Shown here piece by piece: positions 14,634 to 22,197 of a stretch of DNA of 50,832 nucleotides (its first letter is position 1; every line of letters begins with the position of its first letter). Source of the DNA: Kiritimatiellia bacterium (GTDB lineage Bacteria; Verrucomicrobiota; Kiritimatiellia; RFP12; UBA1067); NCBI GenBank assembly GCA_028686345.1, contig JAQUCE010000028.1, forward strand, positions 1 to 50,832. Direction: 5' to 3'. The notes beneath the pieces were generated by a model. The model did not search any database, was not told where the DNA came from, and worked only from the letters and a program-made list of their open reading frames with translations. The translations under genes and the position numbers were made by a program.

Positions 14634-15965
14634 ATGAAACAGAGAACGAAAATAAAAACCACACGGCGTCAGCTACTTCAAGGGGCAGGCGCGAGCGCGC
14701 TGATCACCGCCTTCCCAACGATTGTGCCGTCATCGGTGTTTGGTCAAAACGCGCCCTCTAAGCGCGTGACGATTGGCATGATCGGGGTGGGGCGGCAGGG
14801 GACACTCGTCAATCTCAAGACATTGGTTAATATGGATGGGGTGCAGGTGGTTGCGGTCTGCGATGTGGATCAGTGGCGGCTGCGAGCTGCCAAGGCACTG
14901 GTTGATCAAAAATACGGTGACTCCGGCTGCCATGCCATGCCCGACTGGCGCGAGGTGATCGGGCGGAGTGATGTGGACGCGATTATGAACTCGACCCCCG
15001 ACCATTGGCATGTGCCGATATCACTGGCAGCGGTGCGCAGCGGCAAGCATGTCAGCTGTGAAAAGCCGCTGACGCTCTCGGTGGCCGAGGGGCGTATGCT
15101 GGCCGATGCAGTTAAACAGCAGGGGGTTGTGTTCAGGACTGACAGCGAGTGTCAATCCGATGCCTATATGCACAAAACCGTTGAGCTGGTGCGCAACGGC
15201 TATATCGGAGGGATCAAAAGATTTGAGGTGGGGGTGCCGCGCGGCGACGCGGCAGGCGGCAGCGCCACTCCGGTGCCGGTCCCGGAGGGGCTGGATTATG
15301 AGATGTGGATGGGGCCTATCAAGCAAAAACCCTACATGCTGGATGCGGTTCATCCAGTGCAATCTTACGGGCGCCCTGGCTGGATGCGCTGCCGGGATAC
15401 CTGTGAGGGGATGATCACCAACTGGGGCACGCATGTGATCGACGTGGCACAGAAGGTGAACAACAGTCAGCGCACCGGGCCGGTGTCTGTTGAAGGCTCC
15501 GGCAGCTACCCTGATCCTGGCAGCGGTCTCTGGAATGTGCTGGTGGATTTCAAGGTTCAGTACCAGTATGCTGATGGGGTCATCATGGATTACAAGATCG
15601 ACAGCGAGGGTGCCTATCTCAGGGTAGAGGGCGAGGAGGGGTGGATTCAGTCTAACTGGCACCGCAAAGGGGGGCTCCAGGCCAGCGACGCTAACATTCT
15701 CAAAGCCAAGTTTAAGGGGAGTGAGATCCGTTTTCCCAATCGTTCGGATAAGGGTGATTTTATCCACTGTATTCGGAATAACGCGCCGCAGGAATCAATG
15801 GCTGACGCGGAGGTCGGCCACCGCACCTGCTCTATGGGACAGATCGCCCATATTGCGATTCAACGCAAGGCCAAGCTCGTGTGGAACCCGGAACAAGAGG
15901 TGTTCCCCGACGACGAACAAGCCAACCAGATGCTGCGTCGGGAGTATCGGGAGCCTTGGGGCTGA
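14634..15965 (+). CDS. Gfo/Idh/MocA family oxidoreductase with Tat-like signal
   Basis: 443 aa. Arg11-Arg12 in TTRRQLLQGAGASALITAF look like a twin-arginine signal, so the NAD(P)-binding enzyme is probably exported folded. Rossmann start VTIGMIGVGRQG at about residues 46-56, VCDVD after the second strand, then the STPDHWHVPISLAAVRSGKH and CEKPLTLSV (Glu143-Lys144-Pro145) signatures of the family. The C-terminal half carries the usual GMITNWGTHVIDVAQ substrate-domain helix. Many PVC bacteria have large sets of such exported sugar or polyol oxidoreductases; some relatives are NAD-dependent glycosidases (GH109). Substrate unknown. RBS AGGAG 5 nt upstream; 8 bp after the C92-like gene. Confidence 0.85.
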   Translation: MKQRTKIKTTRRQLLQGAGASALITAFPTIVPSSVFGQNAPSKRVTIGMIGVGRQGTLVNLKTLVNMDGVQVVAVCDVDQWRLRAAKALVDQKYGDSGCHAMPDWREVIGRSDVDAIMNSTPDHWHVPISLAAVRSGKHVSCEKPLTLSVAEGRMLADAVKQQGVVFRTDSECQSDAYMHKTVELVRNGYIGGIKRFEVGVPRGDAAGGSATPVPVPEGLDYEMWMGPIKQKPYMLDAVHPVQSYGRPGWMRCRDTCEGMITNWGTHVIDVAQKVNNSQRTGPVSVEGSGSYPDPGSGLWNVLVDFKVQYQYADGVIMDYKIDSEGAYLRVEGEEGWIQSNWHRKGGLQASDANILKAKFKGSEIRFPNRSDKGDFIHCIRNNAPQESMADAEVGHRTCSMGQIAHIAIQRKAKLVWNPEQEVFPDDEQANQMLRREYREPWG

Positions 15966-15980
15966 AGAACCTGGGTGTAA

Positions 15981-16009
15981 TAACAGGTGATCCCCGCTTT
16001 TTCCTGTTA
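15981..16009 (+). terminator. Candidate intrinsic terminator between convergent genes
   Basis: TAACAGG (15981-15987) pairs with CCTGTTA (16003-16009), loop 15 nt, followed by AATTTTTT. It lies 16 bp after the oxidoreductase stop and overlaps the stop of the convergent SDR gene. Stem is short. Confidence 0.35.
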
Positions 16010-16921
16010 AATTTTTTCTGCCTCTTCGCCTTGCAGTATCCGCGGCAAAGCTTCGCGGAACAAGGTGTGTTTCGCAATGCCGATGGAGGTTAGGGACGAT
16101 GTGTCAAGCTGGCTGTTCTTAGGGCGCGGCGCGCCCGCTGGCGGGCGGTTGTCGGGCAGGATACGGCTCTTCTCAAAATTCAGGTGCTCCGCGAAAATCA
16201 GGGCCATCTCATACTTGGTCATGGCCTCCTTGCCGCTCCAGTGGAAAATCCCTTTGAAGGTCGGATGTTCCTCCCTGTAAAGAACCATCTGCCTGAGAAC
16301 ATCGGCGACATCATCGGTCAGGGTGGGGTGGCGCACCGCCCAGTTTTCCACGGTGACTGCCGTGCTCCCAGCCGCGTCCAGAAGGCTTTGAGCAATTGCC
16401 GTGACAGCGGATTCCCCCAGTGACTCAGCCAACCCGTACAGAATCGGAACCCGCAGGATGGCGTACTCTTCGCAGGCTGAGAGTACGGCGACCTCTCCCG
16501 CGCGTTTGCTCTCGCCATAGCTGTTGAGAGGGTTGGGGAGCGAGTCGACGTGATAAGGCGGAGTTGTTCCGTCGAAAACATAATCAGTGGAGATGTAGAC
16601 CAGAAAGGCGTCATGCTCTGCCGCCCAGGCTGCGATTTCGGCGGTTGTTCCAACATTGAGCCGCTGCGTGCCCTCAGGATCGCGCTGGCTCACATCCGGA
16701 CGGCGTTCCGCGGCCGAGTGGATAATGATCTCCGGCCGGGCTTTGTCCAGGAAATCCGTTAGATGCTCCAGATCTGCCAGATCCACCTGCGTCAGCTCTG
16801 GCGCAGGACGGGTGTGCGCGGTTCCCGTGACCTTCCAAGCTTTAACTTCGTTGAACGATTTCAGTATCCGACGTCCTAGTAAGCCTGAGGCACCTGTGAT
16901 CAGAATATTTTTTGCTTTCAT
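16007..16921 (-). CDS. RmlD-like SDR (dTDP-4-dehydrorhamnose reductase / MAT2B type)
   Basis: 304 aa from ATG 16919-16921 (a longer frame to 17044 adds an unconserved stretch). NAD(P) motif ILITGASGLLGRRIL at residues about 5-19, IIIHSAAERRPDVSQ, YISTDYVFDG with the catalytic region, NSYGESKRAGE holding the YxxxK pair, and LRVPILYG. The YVFDGTTPPY segment is shared by RmlD and by the MAT2B branch. There are no rmlABC or other nucleotide-sugar genes nearby, so a role in dTDP-rhamnose synthesis is possible but not supported by context. Convergent with the Gfo/Idh/MocA gene, stop codon inside the shared terminator hairpin. Confidence 0.75.
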   Translation of the reverse strand: MKAKNILITGASGLLGRRILKSFNEVKAWKVTGTAHTRPAPELTQVDLADLEHLTDFLDKARPEIIIHSAAERRPDVSQRDPEGTQRLNVGTTAEIAAWAAEHDAFLVYISTDYVFDGTTPPYHVDSLPNPLNSYGESKRAGEVAVLSACEEYAILRVPILYGLAESLGESAVTAIAQSLLDAAGSTAVTVENWAVRHPTLTDDVADVLRQMVLYREEHPTFKGIFHWSGKEAMTKYEMALIFAEHLNFEKSRILPDNRPPAGAPRPKNSQLDTSSLTSIGIAKHTLFREALPRILQGEEAEKI

Positions 16922-17072
16922 TAAACCTGCTTTCTTGGTGGGTGTAAACTGTTGTTTGCCTGTAACTTTATCACTTGGTCTTGGTTTCGTCAAAGTGGAA
17001 ACGTGTAGGGTTGGCGGAACTTGCGCATCTGCAAATCGGTGCATACTGACGGATAATCTTCAAAATCATTGT

Positions 17073-17186
17073 TATCCACCGCATAGCGAACGACCTCCTC
17101 CTTCCGCGTCTTGTCAAGGGAGTAAGCGCGGAAGGAGGTCAGTCGCTATGCGGCTGACCAGATCATTAAAAACATGTTGTCAGGCG
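17073..17186. repeat. Palindromic repeat H, longest copy
   Basis: Starts with CCACCGCATAGCGAACGACC, holds an inverted pair (CGACCTCCTCCTTCCGCG / CGCGGAAGGAGGTC), then GTCAGTCGCTATGCGGCTG and AGATCATTAAAAACATGTTG. The right half matches 9303-9355 inverted. Lies between the SDR and prenyltransferase genes, both minus strand. Confidence 0.75.
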
Positions 17187-17197
17187 ACCTTTATTTG

Positions 17198-18052
17198 TCA
17201 GGCAATGCGGGTTAAGAGCATCTCAACCAGGGCCCTCAGTGCCGCTGTGTCGCCAGGCAGATTTTGGAGCGCCTCGGTTGCGCGGCGGGTGTGATCAGCG
17301 GCCCAGGCGCGCGCATCCGCGAGCGACATGATTGTTAGGCAGGAGAGTTCGGGCTGGCCATCGCTCTTTGCTTGATTTGCATCCAGTATATCGTCAATGA
17401 TCTGAAAGGCAAAGCCCAGATGCTCCGCGTAAACGGTAAGCAGGTGCAGGCTCTCGGGTGATGCGTTCGCGGCCATGGCGCCCAGGCGGGCTGCGACACG
17501 GAAGAGCGCCCCGGTTTTGTGTTCAAAAACATAGCGCACAGCCTCTGGTGTGGGGTTGCCGGCAAATTCGATATCCGCAACCTGACCGCCGATCACGCCC
17601 GCGGCCCCGGAGGCGCGGCACAGCTCAACCACCAGTTGCGACATGGTTGTGCTGCCTGCCACGGGGGTTCGCGCCAGGGTTTCAAAAGCGAGTGTGAGCA
17701 GCGCGTCGCCTGCCAGCACGGCGATCGCCTCGCCGTATTTAGCATGGACAGTCGGCAGGCCGCGTCGCAGCAGATCGTTATCCATGCAGGGCAGGTCATC
17801 ATGAACCAGGGTGTAGCTGTGCAGTAGTTCCACCGCGCAGGCGGGAAACATCGCCCCGGAGTGCCTGCCTGCAGCCGCTTCAGCGGCTGCCAGGCAGAGG
17901 ATCGGACGTAAGCGTTTGCCCCCGGATTTAACCGCGTGCACCATGGCCTCGCCGAGTATTGCAGGGCAGCTTCCAATAGCTGGCAGAGATTTGAAGAGTT
18001 CTGTCTCAACCTCAGTTTTGCGTGTTTCAAGATACAATTCGATGTCAAACAT
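17198..18052 (-). CDS. ispA: Polyprenyl synthetase, farnesyl-diphosphate synthase type
   Basis: Head-to-tail condensation of IPP with DMAPP/GPP to C15 (possibly C20) prenyl diphosphate, feeding quinone and undecaprenyl synthesis; cytoplasmic. 284 aa from ATG 18050-18052 (the frame extends to 18178, but the extra residues are unlike the family). First Asp-rich motif DDLPCMD at 85-91 with following LLRRGLPTVHAKYGEA; second motif DDILD at 220-224 preceded by GFAFQII; GGQVADIEF at about 155-163. The chain-length region HSYTLVHDD has Tyr at position -5 as in E. coli IspA (HAYSLIHDD), which favours FPP. RBS is weak. Monocistronic as far as seen. Confidence 0.88.
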   Translation of the reverse strand: MFDIELYLETRKTEVETELFKSLPAIGSCPAILGEAMVHAVKSGGKRLRPILCLAAAEAAAGRHSGAMFPACAVELLHSYTLVHDDLPCMDNDLLRRGLPTVHAKYGEAIAVLAGDALLTLAFETLARTPVAGSTTMSQLVVELCRASGAAGVIGGQVADIEFAGNPTPEAVRYVFEHKTGALFRVAARLGAMAANASPESLHLLTVYAEHLGFAFQIIDDILDANQAKSDGQPELSCLTIMSLADARAWAADHTRRATEALQNLPGDTAALRALVEMLLTRIA

Positions 18053-18204
18053 AATTGTTGTACTTTGCCGGAATCGGCGCGTTTTTGCAATCATGTTCTT
18101 TTGGTGTGCGCTTTTATTTCGCAGGAAGGCAAAAATCCGTTGATCATTAGTTGACTGTGAGCGTGTGACGTGCTGCAAATTCAGGCTGTGATATGAATTA
18201 ACAG

Positions 18205-18233
18205 TTGCGTTTTGCTCTGAGAGGGGTTAAATT
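18205..18233 (+). promoter_or_regulatory. Candidate promoter of the peroxiredoxin gene
   Basis: TTGCGT (18205-18210) and TAAATT (18228-18233) with a 17-bp spacer, 32 bp before the ATG. Each box has about 4 of 6 consensus positions. No OxyR-like site could be recognised. Confidence 0.4.
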
Positions 18234-18265
18234 AGTTTCTTTAATTAGAAAAAAAGGAGATTAAG

Positions 18266-18853
18266 ATGAGTGTATTAGTAGGAAAAAAGGCACCGGGCTT
18301 CACTGCCGCCGCGGTTATTAATGGCTGTGAGATAGTGGAGAATTTCAGCTTAGCTGATTACTTGGGGCGTGAGGTGGTTTTGTTTTTTTATCCGCTGGAC
18401 TTTACTTTTGTCTGTCCAACAGAGCTGCATGCGTTTCAAGCACGGCTGGGGGATTTTAAAAAGCGCGGTGTGGAGGTGATTGCAGTCAGTGTTGATTCCC
18501 AGTTCAGCCACTTTGCATGGCTGACCACTGATAAAAAATGCGGCGGTATTCAAGGTGTCACATACCCGGTGGTATCTGATTTGAATAAGAGCATCTCCGC
18601 TGACTACGATGTGCTGGTGGAGGGCGCAGGTATTGCTTACCGCGGCCTTTTCCTGATCGATAAACAGGGTGTTGTGCGTCACCAGGTGGTCAATGATCTG
18701 CCACTGGGAAGAAGTGTGGACGAGGCCCTGCGGATGGTTGACGCATTGCAGTTTTTTGAAAAGCACGGTGAGGTCTGTCCGGCAAACTGGGTGGAGGGCT
18801 CCAAATCAATGAAGCCCGATCAATCTGGTTTGAACGAATACTTTGCTGACTAA
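18266..18853 (+). CDS. Typical 2-Cys peroxiredoxin (AhpC/Prx1 type)
   Basis: Reduces hydrogen and organic peroxides in the cytoplasm. 195 aa. Peroxidatic Cys50 in FYPLDFTFVCPTE and resolving Cys171 in GEVCPANW, with conserved SVDSQFSHFAW, GVTYPVVSD and YRGLFLID segments. The length and the VCP motif place it with Prx1/AhpC-like 2-Cys enzymes, recycled by thioredoxin or AhpF; no ahpF gene is beside it. Strong RBS AAAAAGGAG 6 nt before the ATG. Monocistronic, divergent from ispA. Confidence 0.93.
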   Translation: MSVLVGKKAPGFTAAAVINGCEIVENFSLADYLGREVVLFFYPLDFTFVCPTELHAFQARLGDFKKRGVEVIAVSVDSQFSHFAWLTTDKKCGGIQGVTYPVVSDLNKSISADYDVLVEGAGIAYRGLFLIDKQGVVRHQVVNDLPLGRSVDEALRMVDALQFFEKHGEVCPANWVEGSKSMKPDQSGLNEYFAD

Positions 18854-18920
18854 AGCAGCTCTTTAATGAATGGATAATTCGACGGTCGCTTGGATCGGAG
18901 TTCAGGGCAGTCAGCAATTC

Positions 18921-18953
18921 CACCAGGTCGCCAGGTCACCAGGTCACCATGTC
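18921..18953. repeat. Short CCAGGTCACC tandem repeat
   Basis: Three units of CCAGGTCRCC in tandem, inverse complement of the unit filling 1991-2080. Located between the peroxiredoxin and GH20-like genes. Confidence 0.6.
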
Positions 18954-19005
18954 AAAAAACAGTTTGTAGCCTGGACGGCGAAGCAACTTGCAGGAGACAA
19001 GCCAG

Positions 19006-20853
19006 ATGTTAAAAACCAGGCGTGCGCAACCGCCACCTCCTTTCGGTGATCTATTGCCCGCGGTTCAGAGCGTTGAGCTGGCGCCCGGGCTCTTTGATTT
19101 CACGGCCGGCGGATGCTATTGGTGCGCGGATGCCGAGCGTGCCGCAATCACGATCAGCCGGCTTTTTCTGGAAGTAGAAAAACATGGTCTCTGGGAGCGC
19201 GCAGCCGCTCCTGCCTTGCGGGGTGACGCTTCGATTGTTTTTGAACTGCGCGCCGGCGCTTTCAAACCGCAAGGCTATCGGCTTCAGCTCTCTTCAGAGG
19301 CGGCGGTTATCTCTGCGTCCGACGAAGCCGGCCTGTATTACGGCGCATTGACGCTCCTGCAGCTGGTCAGTTTAACAGGGGGCGAGATTCCCGGCTGCGT
19401 GATAGACGATGCGCCCGACTTCGCGGTGCGCGGCGTGATGCTGGATATATCGCGGGATAAGGTGCCTGCCATGCGCACGCTCCTGGAACTGATTGATAAG
19501 CTGTCAGCGGTCAAAATCAACCACCTGCAACTCTACATGGAGCACACCTTTGCCTACCAGGGCCATGAACGTGTCTGGCGGAAGGCATCGCCGTTGGATG
19601 CCGCGATGATCAGACAGCTCGATCAGTACTGCGCAAACAGGTTTATCGAGCTGGTTCCGAATCAGAACTCTTTTGGCCACATGGAGCGCTGGCTGGTTCA
19701 TCGGGAGTACAATCACATGGCAGCTCTGCCGGAGGGGGGGGCACCACTGCCGTGGGGTGGGGTTCAGCGGCTGCCAACCGCGCTCAATCCAATGGACGAG
19801 CAATGCCTGGTATTTTTGGATGGCCTTTACAGGCAGTTGCTGCCGAACTTTTCCGCCAAGCTCTTTAACGTTGGCTGCGATGAGGTCTTTGGTCTGCACC
19901 TGGGGCGCTGCGCAGCCGAGGTCAAGGAGCATGGTGCAGGCCGGGTTTATCTCGAGTTTTTAAAGAAAATCTTTAAGCTTGTCAGAAAACACGGGTGTCA
20001 ACCCGCATTTTGGGGTGACATTATTGTTAAATATCCGGAGCTGGTTGCTGAGCTGCCGCGTGAGGCAGTTGCACTGGAGTGGGGGTATGAGGCTGATCAC
20101 CCATTTGCCGAACGCTGTCAGCTGTTTCAAAACTCGGGTCTGACATTCTATCTCTGCCCCGGGACCTCTTCATGGAACAGCATTGCGGGCCGACACGAGA
20201 ACATGCGGCGGAACATCCTCAGTGCTGCGGAGCATGGTTTGAGATATGGCGCGGAGGGCTTGGTTGTCACCGACTGGGGCGATGCCGGTCATTGGCAGCC
20301 GCTGTCGACAGCCTATGCCGGTTTTGCGTATGCGGCCGGGCTGGCGTGGTCGCTGCCCGCAAATCGCGACATGGATGTCGCGGCGCAGGTGTCGCGTTAT
20401 TTTGTTGGCGACCAGGGAGGTGCGCTGGGTGAGATTCTGGCGGAGCTGGGGGGGCTCTATCAAATGGCCGGGGCGCTGACTGCCAACAGCTCAGTGCTCT
20501 TCCACCTGCTTTTCAAGGAGAGCGACTATCGGATTCCTGACGGGGTGAGTGCCCGAAGCCTGGATGCGGTGATGCAGGAGCTGGAGCGCTTAAGCACTCG
20601 GGTTGAGGCACTGCCAGCAGCAGGGGGTGCAGAGCGGATAATTGTGGTGCTGGAGATTCAGCAGATCATCCGTCTGCTGCAAACCGCCTGTTTCCGGGGC
20701 CAGGCCATGCTCAACGGAAGGCTGGATGAAAAGGCCGTCAAATCAGAGCTGGGGGAGATGATTACTACCTGCGCCGAGGCGCAGGAGATGGTGTGGCTGC
20801 TCCGCAACCGCAGGGGCGGACTGAGCGACAGCTTGGCGCGAATCTTCACATAG
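19006..20853 (+). CDS. GH20-like beta-N-acetylhexosaminidase, cytoplasmic
   Basis: 615 aa from ATG 19006, which has AGGAG 9 nt upstream; an in-frame TTG at 18988 is less likely. No signal peptide. Residues about 60-125 form the GH20b-type N-domain (SDEAGLYYGALTLLQLV), followed by the TIM barrel: FAVRGVMLDISRDKVP (barrel start), NHLQLYMEHTF, ELVPNQNSFGHMERW and GCDEVFGLH with the Asp292-Glu293 catalytic pair expected for substrate-assisted hydrolysis by GH20. Two possible Trp in ALEWGYEADHP and VTDWGDAGHW line the end of the barrel. Probably trims hexosaminides imported as oligosaccharides. A small inverted repeat ATAGGCA/TGCCTAT (20850-20872) spans the stop. Confidence 0.8.
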   Translation: MLKTRRAQPPPPFGDLLPAVQSVELAPGLFDFTAGGCYWCADAERAAITISRLFLEVEKHGLWERAAAPALRGDASIVFELRAGAFKPQGYRLQLSSEAAVISASDEAGLYYGALTLLQLVSLTGGEIPGCVIDDAPDFAVRGVMLDISRDKVPAMRTLLELIDKLSAVKINHLQLYMEHTFAYQGHERVWRKASPLDAAMIRQLDQYCANRFIELVPNQNSFGHMERWLVHREYNHMAALPEGGAPLPWGGVQRLPTALNPMDEQCLVFLDGLYRQLLPNFSAKLFNVGCDEVFGLHLGRCAAEVKEHGAGRVYLEFLKKIFKLVRKHGCQPAFWGDIIVKYPELVAELPREAVALEWGYEADHPFAERCQLFQNSGLTFYLCPGTSSWNSIAGRHENMRRNILSAAEHGLRYGAEGLVVTDWGDAGHWQPLSTAYAGFAYAAGLAWSLPANRDMDVAAQVSRYFVGDQGGALGEILAELGGLYQMAGALTANSSVLFHLLFKESDYRIPDGVSARSLDAVMQELERLSTRVEALPAAGGAERIIVVLEIQQIIRLLQTACFRGQAMLNGRLDEKAVKSELGEMITTCAEAQEMVWLLRNRRGGLSDSLARIFT

Positions 20854-20937
20854 GCATGGTACGATTGCCTATCGTAAAAACCATTGATGAGCATTCCACA
20901 ATTTACGGAGCGCCACGGTTCTGCCACTCACTAACCC

Positions 20938-21840
20938 CTAGAACGGGCGCTTGAGCGCCATCCGAAAGCCTGGCGTGACAGCATTGTTTTGCGCAACAGC
21001 ATATTCGTTCTCTTCAGCATACGTCTGCGACTGAAAGGTGACGCGTCCGGTCAGCACCCATTCGCTGCCAAAGAGCCAGTTCACACCTTGTCCCATATGG
21101 TCAATCGGATCCAGGAGGAACAGCGAAAGATGTCCGAGAGTTCTTGATCCGAGCACCCGCTTGTCATTCTCCTCAATGCGTTGCTCGTAGCGGTAGGCGA
21201 ATTCGCCGTAGAGCCAGCCTCCCAGCGGGGTCACTATCAAATCCTGAACAGAGGGACGCTCCGCAAACGCCTCAATACCGTATTCCCAGAAAAACGTCGA
21301 CATCACTGTTGTGTAGAGAAATGAGTCCCATTGGTTGTAACCTGATTTACGAGCCATCTGATAGTAGACCCCGCCGCAATAGGTGTGACCAACGTAGTTG
21401 ATGAACCAATCGTCTTTGTCCCAAACCGGGCGGCGTGAAACATTTTTCCACCAGCGATTAGGCAAATCTTGCACCTGCTGATCTCTATCCCAGTTTGTGA
21501 CGCTTTCCGGCATGGCGTACAGCACGCCAACCGCTACCACTCCCACACCTAAAAGCAGTTGCGTCTGAGATCGCAGGCGCGCACCGTTAGCGTTGTCCGA
21601 GGTGCTCCACCAGGCGCGCGAGCCACCTGCGTCGCTGAGCAGTGTCTCATCCTCAGCCTGCTCCAAAGGGTCTGAGAGGGCCGCGGAGTCATCCGCGGAG
21701 AGTATTTCGGTTGTTTCCTGCGTTGGCAGAGGGGGCAGGTTATCCGTTGGGTTGGCGTTGACCGTCCCTGTCAGGGATGCGGTGACACACCAAATAACGC
21801 AGCCTGTGATCCAATAGCTTTTCTTTTTAAATAATGTCAT
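20938..21840 (-). CDS. DUF3943 family envelope protein
   Basis: 300 aa with a signal peptide (VIWCVTASLTGTVNA). After an acidic linker, residues about 90-112 (LLLGVGVVAVGVLYAMP) are hydrophobic. The conserved block is DDWFINYVGHTYCGGVYYQMARKSGYN followed by STFFWEYGIEAFAERPS and QDLIVTPLGGWLYGE, the hallmark of DUF3943, a family of Gram-negative envelope proteins without a known function. The C-terminus alternates as expected for beta strands and ends in Phe (MALKRPF), hinting at outer-membrane insertion. Convergent with the GH20-like gene, divergent from the GH50-like gene. Confidence 0.75.
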   Translation of the reverse strand: MTLFKKKSYWITGCVIWCVTASLTGTVNANPTDNLPPLPTQETTEILSADDSAALSDPLEQAEDETLLSDAGGSRAWWSTSDNANGARLRSQTQLLLGVGVVAVGVLYAMPESVTNWDRDQQVQDLPNRWWKNVSRRPVWDKDDWFINYVGHTYCGGVYYQMARKSGYNQWDSFLYTTVMSTFFWEYGIEAFAERPSVQDLIVTPLGGWLYGEFAYRYEQRIEENDKRVLGSRTLGHLSLFLLDPIDHMGQGVNWLFGSEWVLTGRVTFQSQTYAEENEYAVAQNNAVTPGFRMALKRPF

Positions 21841-22197
21841 ACCGAGATTCTTTCATTGGGATTGTAGATAAATTTCACTTTAAAAGCCACATCAAGTATC
21901 AGATTGTTAATAATTTCGGTTTTCATAACATGCGCGCCTTGTATTTCGTGGTTTAAGGAGTAACCCTCTTGTTTTTGATCTAATGCCTGATTTCGGTTGG
22001 TGCAATATAAAGATACCACGAAAACACACTCTTAAACAACAGCCAAGCGGATTCAATCAGAGTTTATTTAGGCATCAAAACGATTGCACTTGCGAGGAGG
22101 AGTCGGTAAGCTGTGTGTTTGAGGTGGGCGATGGTGAAGTTTTGCGAATCCACAAAAAAAATAATTCGGCTGCGCTGAATGGATTAGGACTGAGGTT
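21841..22197. other. Divergent intergenic region, no gene
   Basis: 357 bp between the DUF3943 and GH50-like genes. AT-rich on the left (TAGATAAATTTCACTTTAAA). No convincing promoter pair or palindrome was found, and it is free of the repeat families seen elsewhere. A small frame (21983-22201) overlaps the next start by four bases but has no RBS. Confidence 0.5.
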
